A stretch of DNA of 64,000 nucleotides. It comes from VRUE01 sp963718755 (GTDB taxonomy: Bacteria; Actinomycetota; Thermoleophilia; Solirubrobacterales; 70-9). The notes below the pieces were generated by a model that did not search any database, was not told the origin of the DNA, and saw nothing but the letters and a program-made list of their open reading frames with translations. The DNA is taken from NCBI GenBank assembly GCA_963718755.1, contig OY970376.1, forward strand, positions 806,001 to 870,000. Direction: 5' to 3'. The position numbers and the translations under genes are program-made. Positions 1-8,089 of the stretch are shown in pieces (within the stretch, counting starts at the first letter, position 1; every line of letters starts with the position of its first letter).

Positions 1-2
1 TC

Positions 3-86
3 GAGTTCAACGAATGGTTCGCCGGGTGGTGCGAGCGGATGGAGGCCCAGCTGCTCGAACCCGCACAAGAGAAAGGGAGAAGCTGA
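3..86 (+). CDS. C-terminal tail of an unidentified upstream gene (partial)
   Basis: An open frame enters from the left edge, encodes 27 residues ending in ...EKGRS, and stops at the TGA at 84-86. That TGA overlaps the ATG of the MMPL gene as TGATG, so the two genes are probably translated as one unit. The fragment (Trp/Glu-rich, ...WFAGWCERMEAQL...) is too short to assign. In many actinobacteria a MarR, TetR or PadR regulator precedes an MMPL exporter, but nothing visible here proves that. Confidence 0.55.
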   Translation, partial: EFNEWFAGWCERMEAQLLEPAQEKGRS

Positions 87-2224
87 TGTTCGACTCACTG
101 GCCCGCCTCGCCGACCGCCGCGCCCGCCGCGTCGGCCTGCTCGCAATCGCCTTCTTCCTCCTCGCCGGTGCGCTCGGCGGCTCCGTCGCCGACCGCCTCG
201 ACCCCTACGGGGCAGACGACCCGTCGACCGAGGCCGTCGAAGCCCGGGAGCAGCTGCAGGACGCCGGCAACCGCATCCCCGCCGTGCTGGTCGTGGTCGA
301 GGACGCGCCGGTCGCCCAGGCCGCGACCAGGCGGCGGATCGCGGCGCTGGAACGAGAGCTGGGCGCACGCGCCGACGTCGAGGGGGTCAGCAGCTACTAC
401 ACGACTCGCTCGCGCGACTTCGTCTCCAACGACGGCGATTCGACCTACATCGCCGTCGCCCTGAAACCGATCGACGACAAGGAGTGGCAGGAAGCCGGCG
501 GTGAGATCGCCGACGAGTTCGCCGGTCGCCCCGGGATCACGGTTGGCGGCGCCGCGGTCGCCCAGGAGCAGGTCAACAAGCAGGTCGAGGAAGACCTGAA
601 ACGGGCCGAGCTGCTCGCCTTCCCGCTGCTCTTCCTGCTCTCCTTCCTCTTCTTCCGCAGCCTGGTCGCAGCGCTGTTGCCGGTGATGATCGGCCTGCTG
701 GCGATCGTCGGCACCTTCCTCATCCTCCGCGTGGCGAGCGAATTCGGCTCGATCTCGATCTTCGCCCTCAATCTGACCACCGGTCTGGGGTTGGGCCTGG
801 CGATCGACTACAGCCTCTTCATCGTCTCCCGCTACCGCGAGGAGATCGCCAAAGACGGGCCCGGCCTGGCGGCGATGCGCCGCGTGCTCGCCACCGCCGG
901 CCGCACCGTCTTCTTCTCCTCGCTGACCGTCGCCGCGGCGCTCGCCTCGCTGCTCGTCTTCCCCCAGCGCTTCCTCTACTCGATGGGCCTGGGCGGGTCG
1001 CTGGTCGTGCTGCTGGCGGCGCTGATCTCACTGACCGTGTTGCCCGCCGTGCTGACCCTGCTCGGGACGCGGGTCAACTCGCTCTCGCCGCGCTTCCTGC
1101 AGCGGCGCGCCGAGGCCGAGACGCGGCCCGACGAGCACGGCTTTTGGTACCGGCTGTCGCGCTTCGTGATGCGACGGCCGCTGCCGATCGCGACGCTCAG
1201 CGCCCTCTTCCTGATCGTCCTCGGCCTCCCCTTCTTCAACATCAAGTTCAACACCGTCGACCCGACCGTGCTGCCCAAGGAGGCAAGCGCACGGCAGGCC
1301 TACGACACTGTCAGCGCCGAGTACCCGCCCTACCGCGAGACGCCGATCTGGCTCTCGGTCAAAGGGGCTACGCCGAAACAGACGGTCGTGCTCGTGGCGC
1401 AGGTCCGGGGGACGCCCGGCGTAGCCGCGGTCGCCCCGCCCCAGCCATTGGAGGGGGGCGTCACCGCGATCCAGGCGATCTCGGCGAATCCGTTTGCCAC
1501 CGAGGCGAGCCAGTCGACGGTGGAACGGCTCCGCGACGTCCGCGCACCGGTGGGGGCAACCGTCCTGGTCGGCGGCGCGACCGCCGATTTCATTGACTTC
1601 CAGGACAGCCTCACCCGCCACCTGCCGATCGCCTTCGCGATCATCGTCATCGCCACCCTCGTCATCCTCTTCCTGATGACCGGATCGGTGGTGCTGCCGA
1701 TCAAGTCGCTGATCATGAACGTGCTCAACCTCAGCGCCGTCTTCGGCCTGCTGGTGCTGATCTTCCAGGACGGCCGCTTCGAAAGCCTGCTCGACTACAC
1801 GAGCTCTGGGGCGATCGAGCAGACGATGCCGATCCTGCTCTTCGCCGTCGCCTTCGGCCTCTCGACCGACTACGCCGTCTTCCTGCTCTCGCGGATCAAG
1901 GAGGCGCGCGACAACGGCGCTTCGGACTCCGAGTCGGTCGCAATCGGGCTGGAGCGGACGGGGCGGATCGTCACCGCGGCGGCTCTGCTCTTCGCCGTCG
2001 CAATCGGCGCCTTCGCCACCTCGCAGATCATCTTCATCAAGCAGAACGGCGTCGGCACCGCGCTGGCCGTGCTGATCGACGCCAGCATCATCCGCGCCCT
2101 GCTCGTGCCCTCGCTGATGGAGCTGCTCGGCAAGTGGAACTGGTGGGCGCCGGCGCCGCTGCGACGGCTGTATGAGCGCTTCGGGATCAGCGAGAGCACC
2201 GTGCCGGAGCCCGAGAAGGTCTAG
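86..2224 (+). CDS. MMPL/RND-family membrane transporter
   Basis: This 712-residue polytopic protein belongs to the MMPL branch of the RND superfamily, proton-driven exporters of lipids or hydrophobic compounds. The ATG at 86 is preferred over an in-frame start at 14 because it follows a GAAAGGGAGA ribosome site and overlaps the previous stop. One N-terminal membrane helix (about residues 17-36) precedes a large extracytoplasmic loop and a five-helix bundle. The pattern then repeats, the internal duplication typical of the family. Both halves carry the conserved Asp-Tyr pair of the proton relay: D241-Y in GLAIDYSLFIVSRY and D595-Y in GLSTDYAVFLLSR. Its stop shares CTAG with the stop of the convergent gene. 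The substrate is unknown. Confidence 0.93.
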   Translation: MFDSLARLADRRARRVGLLAIAFFLLAGALGGSVADRLDPYGADDPSTEAVEAREQLQDAGNRIPAVLVVVEDAPVAQAATRRRIAALERELGARADVEGVSSYYTTRSRDFVSNDGDSTYIAVALKPIDDKEWQEAGGEIADEFAGRPGITVGGAAVAQEQVNKQVEEDLKRAELLAFPLLFLLSFLFFRSLVAALLPVMIGLLAIVGTFLILRVASEFGSISIFALNLTTGLGLGLAIDYSLFIVSRYREEIAKDGPGLAAMRRVLATAGRTVFFSSLTVAAALASLLVFPQRFLYSMGLGGSLVVLLAALISLTVLPAVLTLLGTRVNSLSPRFLQRRAEAETRPDEHGFWYRLSRFVMRRPLPIATLSALFLIVLGLPFFNIKFNTVDPTVLPKEASARQAYDTVSAEYPPYRETPIWLSVKGATPKQTVVLVAQVRGTPGVAAVAPPQPLEGGVTAIQAISANPFATEASQSTVERLRDVRAPVGATVLVGGATADFIDFQDSLTRHLPIAFAIIVIATLVILFLMTGSVVLPIKSLIMNVLNLSAVFGLLVLIFQDGRFESLLDYTSSGAIEQTMPILLFAVAFGLSTDYAVFLLSRIKEARDNGASDSESVAIGLERTGRIVTAAALLFAVAIGAFATSQIIFIKQNGVGTALAVLIDASIIRALLVPSLMELLGKWNWWAPAPLRRLYERFGISESTVPEPEKV

Positions 2225-3357
2225 CGCTTCAGATCGCCCTGGGCGGAGCTGGCATCGTCGGCGCCTTTCGTGCGCTCGTCGCCGGCGATGCCTTTGAGCG
2301 CCAGGGAGCCGTCCTCTGCGACTTCGGCGGTCGCCAGGTACGAACCCCCGAGCTTGAGCTTCGTGGCGTCGATCTCCGGCGGGATGGTGAGCGTGAGGGT
2401 CGATTCGCTCTCGCCCGCCCAATCGGCGGAGATTAGGAGCTGGCTCGTTTCGGGCAGGATCTCCTTGACGATGCCGGCAAGTTCGAGGTAGCTGGAGGGC
2501 GGAACGGATTCCACCTTGAGCTTGCTCTGGACGAGAGTCGAGCTGGCTTTTGGCTCCGCGGACGGCTCGATCTTCGCCGTAACCGCGACCAGGGAACCGA
2601 TCGCCGGCAGCACCGGCGCGGCGCCGCTCGGGTCGGGCGCGACGTGGACCAGCAGCGAGGAGCCGCGGCCGGAGATGGTGTAGGCGGGGGCGGCGGGGTT
2701 TGGATCGGCGAAGGTGACGGTGCCGTCGAAGGCGACCTCGGTGGCATTGGCCTTCTTCTTCTCGGTTTCGAGCTCGTCCGCTTCGGCGTAGGTGCTGTTG
2801 GCGAGTGGCCGCAGAGGCACGCTCAGCTTGGTGCCGGGGTCGGGGAGCTCCGCGGCATGGACGGAGACGAGTTCGCTGCTTTTGATCGCCATCGCGTAGC
2901 TGCCCGCCGCGGGGCTGACCTGGACGACGGTCCCTTCGAACATCTGCCCCTCGGTCTTTTCCTCCTCCGGTTCTTCAGCGGGAGGCGGCTCCGGCGCCGG
3001 CTCGGGGGCCGGGGGCGAAAGCGGTTCGGGGGCGAGGGGCACGGTGGAGGGCAAAGCTTCTTCGAACGCTCCGCCAGCTTCACCACCTAACGACGGCGTG
3101 GCCGGTTCGGTGGAGGCGACCCCTCTGCCGCCTCCACCGCTCTGCCCTTCGGCCCCTCCAGAAACTGGAATTTCGATGATCTGCTGAGCGCCGGTCGCAA
3201 GCGAGCCGGCCGTCCCGGGGCCGATTGCGACGCCGGCGAAGACGCCGAAGCCAAGCGCGGCAGCGCTCAGCGGCGCCGCCCAGCGGCGGTCGGTGACGAC
3301 CAGCGCGGCGGCGCGTAACGCCTGGTCGACCGGCCGGCTGTTCAGCAGGCGTCTCAA
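2221..3357 (-). CDS. membrane-anchored protein with Pro/Glu-rich linker, last gene of the extended pst operon
   Basis: I place the start at a TTG (3357) that overlaps the TGA of the upstream zinc-ribbon gene as TTGA, matching the coupling seen along the whole operon; an ATG at 3447 would overlap that gene by about 94 bp. The 378-residue product has an N-terminal cytoplasmic segment, one membrane helix (about residues 28-50, APLSAAALGFGVFAGVAIG), a Gly/Pro/Glu-rich linker, and a C-terminal half of two beta-rich segments (from about residue 140 and about 205) that could be OB-like. I do not recognise a named family. The topology suggests that the beta domains lie outside the membrane. Function is unknown, but cotranscription with pstSCAB is likely. 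Confidence 0.75.
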   Translation of the reverse strand: MRRLLNSRPVDQALRAAALVVTDRRWAAPLSAAALGFGVFAGVAIGPGTAGSLATGAQQIIEIPVSGGAEGQSGGGGRGVASTEPATPSLGGEAGGAFEEALPSTVPLAPEPLSPPAPEPAPEPPPAEEPEEEKTEGQMFEGTVVQVSPAAGSYAMAIKSSELVSVHAAELPDPGTKLSVPLRPLANSTYAEADELETEKKKANATEVAFDGTVTFADPNPAAPAYTISGRGSSLLVHVAPDPSGAAPVLPAIGSLVAVTAKIEPSAEPKASSTLVQSKLKVESVPPSSYLELAGIVKEILPETSQLLISADWAGESESTLTLTIPPEIDATKLKLGGSYLATAEVAEDGSLALKGIAGDERTKGADDASSAQGDLKR

Positions 3358-3713
3358 GGGGACGGTGGGACCGCGGGCGCGGATTGCGCCGGTGGCGCCG
3401 GCGCCGAGGCGCTTGCCTGAACCGGCTCGATCAGCTCTTTTCCGCATTGCCAGCAGAAGGCGGACCCCTGCGCGTAGAGAGCGCCGCAGCTGCCGCAGGC
3501 GCCGGCGGCGCCGGCCTGGCCGAGCTTCAGCATCCGCTCGACCTCGGCCAGCTCGGCGTCGACCTGCTGCAGCTTCGCCGCCTGGCGGCTCAGCACGTCG
3601 AGGCGGAAGTGGTCGCGGATCGCCATCTCGTAGGCGACCCCGCCGAGGTCCCACTGCAGCTCGGCGAGCTGCTTGGAGAGTTGCTCGCGGCGCTGCTGGA
3701 GGTCGTCGCTCAT
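3354..3713 (-). CDS. coiled-coil protein with C-terminal zinc ribbon
   Basis: This 119-residue cytoplasmic protein begins with a Gln/Leu/Glu-rich helical region (residues 1-65, likely coiled coil). A CxxC-x(n)-CxxC zinc ribbon (CGSCGALYAQGSAFCWQCGKE, about residues 73-93) follows, then an Ala/Pro/Ser-rich tail. Its ATG overlaps the preceding stop (ATGA at 3710-3713) and its own stop overlaps the next start. Such ribbons bind one zinc and often mediate protein-protein contacts; no enzymatic motif is visible. The partner may be the next zinc-ribbon protein or a membrane component of the operon. Specific function unknown. Confidence 0.8.
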   Translation of the reverse strand: MSDDLQQRREQLSKQLAELQWDLGGVAYEMAIRDHFRLDVLSRQAAKLQQVDAELAEVERMLKLGQAGAAGACGSCGALYAQGSAFCWQCGKELIEPVQASASAPAPPAQSAPAVPPSP

Positions 3714-4393
3714 TCGATCGCCGTGCCCTTGCTGCCGCCGCCCGGGGCTTTGCTGTCCTGCGGCGGCGGGGCGCCGGGGGTCGCGATTTCGTCCGGCAGG
3801 TTGGCGCTGTTTTCCGCTTTTTCCTCGGGGCTGCCTTCCTGCAACTGCTGAAGCGCATCGTCACTGGCGACGGGCGCATTGCCGGTGTTGGTGCTGCCGC
3901 CTTTCACGGCGCCAGAGTCTTTGCCGCCGCCGCCCTTCGACTTCGCCTGCTTCGCCCCAGCGCTTGCTTCGCCGCCGTCTTCGTTGGACGCGGTTTTGCC
4001 CGAATCGGTCGCTCCCCCAGGGACGATCACCGGTGCCGGGGCGGCTGCGGTGTCGCCGCTGTCGCCCTTGCCGATCAACACGCCGATCAGCAGCATGATC
4101 CCGAGGACAGCGATGCCACCCACCGCCGCCAGCGGCGTGTAGTCGCGTTGCGGACCCTGGCCGGCGCTGGGCACGGCGTCCTTGGCCTCCGCAGCGGGCT
4201 GCTCCTGGGCAGGAGCGCTGCCGTTGGCGCTCGCCACAGCCGGGACATGGCTCTGGAAGTCGATCCGCGCCTCACCGCGGCGCTTGCCGCAGTTGAGGCA
4301 GTAGCGCTGGTCGACCGCGAGCGGGGCGCCGCACTCCCGACAGGGGTCCCCCTCCTTGCCCAGCACCTGCGTCGTGGCAGCCGGGTCGGTCAT
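3710..4393 (-). CDS. zinc-ribbon protein with a single transmembrane helix
   Basis: This 227-residue protein has an N-terminal double-CxxC zinc ribbon (CRECGAPLAVDQRYCLNCGK, about residues 18-37), a spacer, one strong membrane helix (about residues 87-108, LAAVGGIAVLGIMLLIGVL), and a Gly/Ser/Lys/Asp-rich tail of about 115 residues. The expected topology is ribbon inside and tail outside. The ATG overlaps the stop of the frameshifted lipoprotein gene as ATGA. Zinc-ribbon plus membrane-helix proteins are common in actinobacteria and usually have no assigned role; here the place in the pst operon is the only clue. Confidence 0.8.
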   Translation of the reverse strand: MTDPAATTQVLGKEGDPCRECGAPLAVDQRYCLNCGKRRGEARIDFQSHVPAVASANGSAPAQEQPAAEAKDAVPSAGQGPQRDYTPLAAVGGIAVLGIMLLIGVLIGKGDSGDTAAAPAPVIVPGGATDSGKTASNEDGGEASAGAKQAKSKGGGGKDSGAVKGGSTNTGNAPVASDDALQQLQEGSPEEKAENSANLPDEIATPGAPPPQDSKAPGGGSKGTAIE

Positions 4394-5140
4394 TCGAGCT
4401 CGAACCCGGGCAGGGTCGGGAACTGGGTGATGACGACATCCGCCCCGGCGGGGTCGCCGATGAAGTAGATGTTGTAGGGGACGGGCTTCGCTTTCGCCTT
4501 GAACGGTTCGATCGCGCCGCGACCGGCGGCGACGACCTCGCCGCCCTTGCTCGCGACCGCGTAGAGCAGCAGTCGCTCGAGGTCCTCACCCGACTGGTTT
4601 TCGACGTTGCCACCGGCGAGGACGCCGGAGTACGGGTCGCCTTCCAGCTTCGGCTCGGAGATGGAGATCTGCGGCTGCTCGCCCTGGAAGGGCTCTCCCC
4701 CCTCCCCGACCCTCACCTCGACCTTGGCCGGCTCCCCGCTGGCCAGGATCTGGTCGTGCACCCACTCGGTCTCGCCCCCGGCCGGAACGAAGGGCACCGC
4801 GGCCAGCGCCGGCTCGATCCCAGGGATGTCGTTGCGGTAGACGCTCTTGCCTTTGGCGTCGAGCACGTCGATCGCGATCGGCACGCCGACCAGGTCCTCG
4901 CTCGAGCGGTTGCGCAGGCGGACGACGACGGCGCTGCCGTTCTGGTCGGTGAGCAGCGCACGTCGAGACGACCTCGACGTCCCTGCTCTGCTTGGTGATC
5001 TTCAGGCCCTTCTCCTGCTTCACAGGGCCCAGCTCGGCGGCGATCTTGGCGCTCTTGTCCTGGGTCGATTCACAGCCGGTGACGACAAGCGCCACGCCGG
5101 CAAGGGCGACAGCGAGCGGCAACGTGGTCCGCGGGCTCAT
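4390..5140 (-). pseudogene. secreted lipoprotein gene of the pst operon, interrupted by a frameshift
   Basis: The ATG at 5140 overlaps the pstB stop (ATGA). The first frame gives a clear lipoprotein signal (LVVTGC lipobox, Cys23) and runs to about residue 60 (...SRDVEVVST). From about position 4960 the sensible protein continues in another frame (ALLTDQNGSAVVVRLRNRSS...) to the stop at 4390. One extra base, or two missing bases, near 4958-4967 explains both halves. Joined, the product would be about 250 residues with an extracytoplasmic FxLYD-like beta domain at the C-terminus (NVENQSGEDLERLLLYAVAS). The downstream start still overlaps this stop, so a sequencing error or a very recent mutation is as likely as an old pseudogene. 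Confidence 0.72.
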
Positions 5141-6096
5141 CCGAACGCCCCCCCGACGTACTCGCGGGTGCGTGCTTCGCGCGGGTCGCCGAAGACCTGC
5201 TCGGCGGGCCCGTACTCGACCAGCTCGCCCAGGTACATGAAGCCGACGTGGTCGGCGATGCGCAGCGCCTGCTGCATGTTGTGGGTGACGATCACGACCG
5301 CGACCTCGTCGCGCAGCTTCAGGATCAGCTCCTCGATCACCTGGGTCGAGCGCGGGTCGAGCGCCGAGCAGGGCTCGTCGAGCAGCAGCACCTCGGGCCG
5401 GGCAGCGAGCGCCCGGGCGATGCAGAGCCGCTGCTGCTGGCCGCCGGAGAGGCGCAGAGCCGGGTGGTCGAGGGTCGCGCCGACCTCGTCCCAGAGCCCG
5501 GCGCGAACCAGGGCGTCACCGACGTAGCTCATCAGCGCCTCCTTGCCGGGGCGTCCCGAGCCCTGCTCGCGCAGAGCGTAGGCGACGTTGTCGAAGACGC
5601 TCATCGGGAACGGGTTTGGCTGCTGGAAGACCATGCTGACCCGCCGCCGCAGCGCCGTCACCTCCATCTGGTCGATGTCCTCACCGTCGAGGCTGATGCG
5701 GCCGCCGCGGCGCGCGGTCGGGGTGATCTCGACCAGCCGGTTGAGCGAACGCAGCAGGGTCGTCTTGCCGCAGCCCGAGGGCCCGATCAGGGCCAGCACC
5801 TCACCCTGGCGGACGGGCAGGGTGACGTCGTCGACGGCGACCTTGTCCCCGTAGGAGATCGAGACCGATTCGGTCCGCATCCGCTCGATCTTGGGCCCGG
5901 GGCTGGGCTCGGGCCGGCGCAGCGGCGAGCCGAGGCCGATCGTGCCGGGGGTCGCGGCTGGCGCATGGCCATTGGACGAGGGCGCCTGCACCACGGTCGG
6001 CTCCTGGTCGACGACGATGCGTCGCACCGGCGGCGGCGGCGCGAGGACCACGTCCTGCTCCTCCCGCGGCGGCTCGGGTGGCTTCAGCGCGTCCAC
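5137..6096 (-). CDS. pstB: phosphate ABC transporter ATP-binding protein PstB
   Basis: PstB hydrolyses ATP to drive phosphate import through PstC/PstA. Visible motifs are Walker A (GPSGCGKTT), the Q-loop (FQQPNPFPMS, typical of PstB), the signature LSGGQQQR, Walker B with D-loop (LLLDEPCSALDP) and the switch His (VTHNMQQ). The GTG at 6096 overlaps the end of pstA and gives 319 residues, with a non-conserved Pro-rich extension of about 72 residues before the usual core at MRTESVSISYG. An internal ATG at 5880 would give a standard-size PstB of 247 residues, so the long extension may not be translated. The stop overlaps the lipoprotein start. Confidence 0.95.
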   Translation of the reverse strand: MDALKPPEPPREEQDVVLAPPPPVRRIVVDQEPTVVQAPSSNGHAPAATPGTIGLGSPLRRPEPSPGPKIERMRTESVSISYGDKVAVDDVTLPVRQGEVLALIGPSGCGKTTLLRSLNRLVEITPTARRGGRISLDGEDIDQMEVTALRRRVSMVFQQPNPFPMSVFDNVAYALREQGSGRPGKEALMSYVGDALVRAGLWDEVGATLDHPALRLSGGQQQRLCIARALAARPEVLLLDEPCSALDPRSTQVIEELILKLRDEVAVVIVTHNMQQALRIADHVGFMYLGELVEYGPAEQVFGDPREARTREYVGGAFG

Positions 6097-7037
6097 GCCG
6101 GTTCCCTCCCCCGCGCGATGCGGGTGACGACGAAGTTGAGGACGATGACGATCAGCAGCAGGACGAAGGCGGCGAAATACGCTTTTTCCGGTGCCAGGCC
6201 CTCGCCCGCGGGCGAGTTGTAATAGACGTAGCTGGTCAGGGTGCTGCCGAGGCCGCGGAAGAGACCGAAGACGCTGCCGTCGGCGCCGTTGTTGATCTGC
6301 ATGACCGCCCCGAGCAGGACGACGACTATCGCCGTGTCGCCGGCGACCCGCCCCATGCCGAGCGCCGCCCCGGTGCCGATGCCGGGCCGGGCCGCCGGCA
6401 GCAGCACGCGGCGGATCGTCGCCGCCTTGGTCTTGCCGAGGGCGTAGGAGGCCTCGCGCACATGGCCCGGAATCGCGTTCAGCGCCTCGCGCGTCGCGCC
6501 GACGACCAGCGGCAGCGCGATCAGCGACATCATCGCTGCGGCGGCGATGAAGGAGCGCCCGAGGACGACGTCGCCTCCCTCGGAGGAGAAGGTGAGAAAG
6601 CTCAGCCACTGCTGCTGGAAGAAGACGAGGCCGAACATCGCCAACACGATGCTGGGCGTGCCGGCGACCACCTCGACCGCCGATTCGACCGCCCGCGCCA
6701 GCCCCTTGGGGCGGCCGTACTCGGTCAGCCAGACCGCGATGACGACGCCGAGCGGCGCCGCGATCAGGGTCGACATCACCAGCAGCAGCGTGGTCCCGAT
6801 CAGCGGGTCCTTGAAGCCACCGCTCTCGGCTTGGTTGAGCGTCGCGTTCGGGCTTTCGAAAAGCATCCCGAGATCGAAGTACTGGGCGCCCCGGAAGCCC
6901 ATGTAGGCGATGATCGAGCCGGCGACGAGGATCAGCGTCAACCCCGCCGCCCAGGCGGCGTAGTAGCCGAGCCGGTCGCGCAGCGGCCAGCTGCGGACGC
7001 TGTCGCGCGGCGGCGTCGCGACCTTCGCAGCCGCCAT
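6084..7037 (-). CDS. pstA: phosphate ABC transporter permease PstA
   Basis: This 317-residue inner-membrane permease has six predicted helices and forms the phosphate channel with PstC. The cytoplasmic EAA-type loop is visible (ALNAIPGHVREASYALGKTK), as are the family features GTPSIVLAMFGLVFF and the C-terminal MQINNGADGSVFG loop. The ATG at 7037 overlaps the pstC stop as TGATG, and the stop lies inside the start of pstB. Order S-C-A-B is the standard pst order. Confidence 0.95.
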   Translation of the reverse strand: MAAAKVATPPRDSVRSWPLRDRLGYYAAWAAGLTLILVAGSIIAYMGFRGAQYFDLGMLFESPNATLNQAESGGFKDPLIGTTLLLVMSTLIAAPLGVVIAVWLTEYGRPKGLARAVESAVEVVAGTPSIVLAMFGLVFFQQQWLSFLTFSSEGGDVVLGRSFIAAAAMMSLIALPLVVGATREALNAIPGHVREASYALGKTKAATIRRVLLPAARPGIGTGAALGMGRVAGDTAIVVVLLGAVMQINNGADGSVFGLFRGLGSTLTSYVYYNSPAGEGLAPEKAYFAAFVLLLIVIVLNFVVTRIARGREPAWTR

Positions 7038-8089
7038 CAGGGCCGCACCCCGTATTTGCGCATCGGCTGCTTGGCGATGAAGCCGGCCAACGAGAGGAAC
7101 ATGCTGGAGACGAGCAGGACCGCGGCGAAGGCGAACAGGGTCTGGCCGAAGGGCTCGACCGAGAGCCCCTCGACGTTCTCGACCAAGGCCGAGGCCAGCG
7201 GCCTGGTCGGCTCGAAGAGGAAGGTGATGCCGTCGATCGGGTTCGGCGCGAAGCTGGCCGAGCCGGCGACCATCGAGAGCATGATCGCCTCGCCCAGCGC
7301 CCGCGCGGTCGAGAGAACGGCCGCGGCGACGATCGCCGGGCGGGCGGTGCGCACCGAGATCGTCCACATCACCCGCCAGCGGTTCGCTCCCAGCGCCGCC
7401 GCCCCCTCCGGCCAGCCATGGGGAACGGCACGCAGCGCGTCGACCACGATCGCGATCATGATCGGCACGATCATCACGGTCAGGATCAGCACCCCGACCC
7501 CGAGGCTGGCGCCGTCGAGCTGGACCACGTTTGCCACCGATTCCTTGCGCTCGATGCTGATCAGGTGCTCGCCGACAAAGGGGACGATGACGAGGATCCC
7601 GATCAGCCCATAGACAACCGAGGGCACCGCGGCGAGCAGCCGCACGACGGGCTCCAACACGCGGTTGACCTGTGGCGGAGCGAACTCGACGATGAAGATC
7701 GCCGCCAGCAGCGAGAAGACGATCCCGATCAGCACCGCCCCGGCGGTGACGACGAAGGTGCCCCAGAGCAGCGGCCAGGCGTGCAGCGTGTAGACGTACT
7801 CGGAGGGGTTGGCTGGGGAGTTGAAGATGTCCTCGAGCTGCAGGTCGACGTCGCCGCCACCACCGAACCAGGCGAGCCCGTTGTGGGCGAAGGACGGCCA
7901 CGCTTTCTGGAAGACGAAGATGATCATGCCGGCGATCAGCGCCAGCACGATGCAGGCGACCGCGCCGAGGATCCGCTCGACCTTGGCGTCGGTCCAGAAG
8001 CCGCTCCCACCCGTGGGACGGGGGCTGGCGTCCGGCCCACCGGGGCGAAGACGCCCCGGCAGCCGGGCTGCGATGCCCCCGACCGGCAC
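7037..8089 (-). CDS. pstC: phosphate ABC transporter permease PstC
   Basis: This 350-residue permease is the partner of PstA. It has about six to seven hydrophobic helices and the PstC hallmarks AAVPSVVYGLIGILVIVPF and the EAA loop (GAAALGANRWRVMWTISVRTA). The start is a GTG (8089) that overlaps the pstS TAG as TAGTG, so translation is probably coupled; no ribosome site is visible. The first 30 residues are Gly/Pro/Arg-rich and are encoded over an intercistronic hairpin at 8040-8059, so the true N-terminus could be shorter, although no alternative start codon is seen before the first helix. Confidence 0.94.
   Translation of the reverse strand: MPVGGIAARLPGRLRPGGPDASPRPTGGSGFWTDAKVERILGAVACIVLALIAGMIIFVFQKAWPSFAHNGLAWFGGGGDVDLQLEDIFNSPANPSEYVYTLHAWPLLWGTFVVTAGAVLIGIVFSLLAAIFIVEFAPPQVNRVLEPVVRLLAAVPSVVYGLIGILVIVPFVGEHLISIERKESVANVVQLDGASLGVGVLILTVMIVPIMIAIVVDALRAVPHGWPEGAAALGANRWRVMWTISVRTARPAIVAAAVLSTARALGEAIMLSMVAGSASFAPNPIDGITFLFEPTRPLASALVENVEGLSVEPFGQTLFAFAAVLLVSSMFLSLAGFIAKQPMRKYGVRP
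8040..8059 (-). promoter_or_regulatory. hairpin at the pstS/pstC junction
   Basis: A perfect 8-bp stem (CCGGGGCG/CGCCCCGG) with a 4-nt loop lies just inside the start of pstC, with a smaller CCCAC/GTGGG stem beside it. In many binding-protein-dependent operons a hairpin after the binding-protein gene raises its mRNA level relative to the permeases. That role here is inference. Confidence 0.4.

Noticed and set aside
1028..2422. Long antisense open frame (464 codons) across the MMPL gene, and similar ones over pst, hsdR, dnaX and the HD-GYP gene
   Set aside because: High GC depletes stop codons in other frames. These frames have Arg/Ala/Gly/Asp-rich composition, no domains, and lie opposite genes with clear family motifs.
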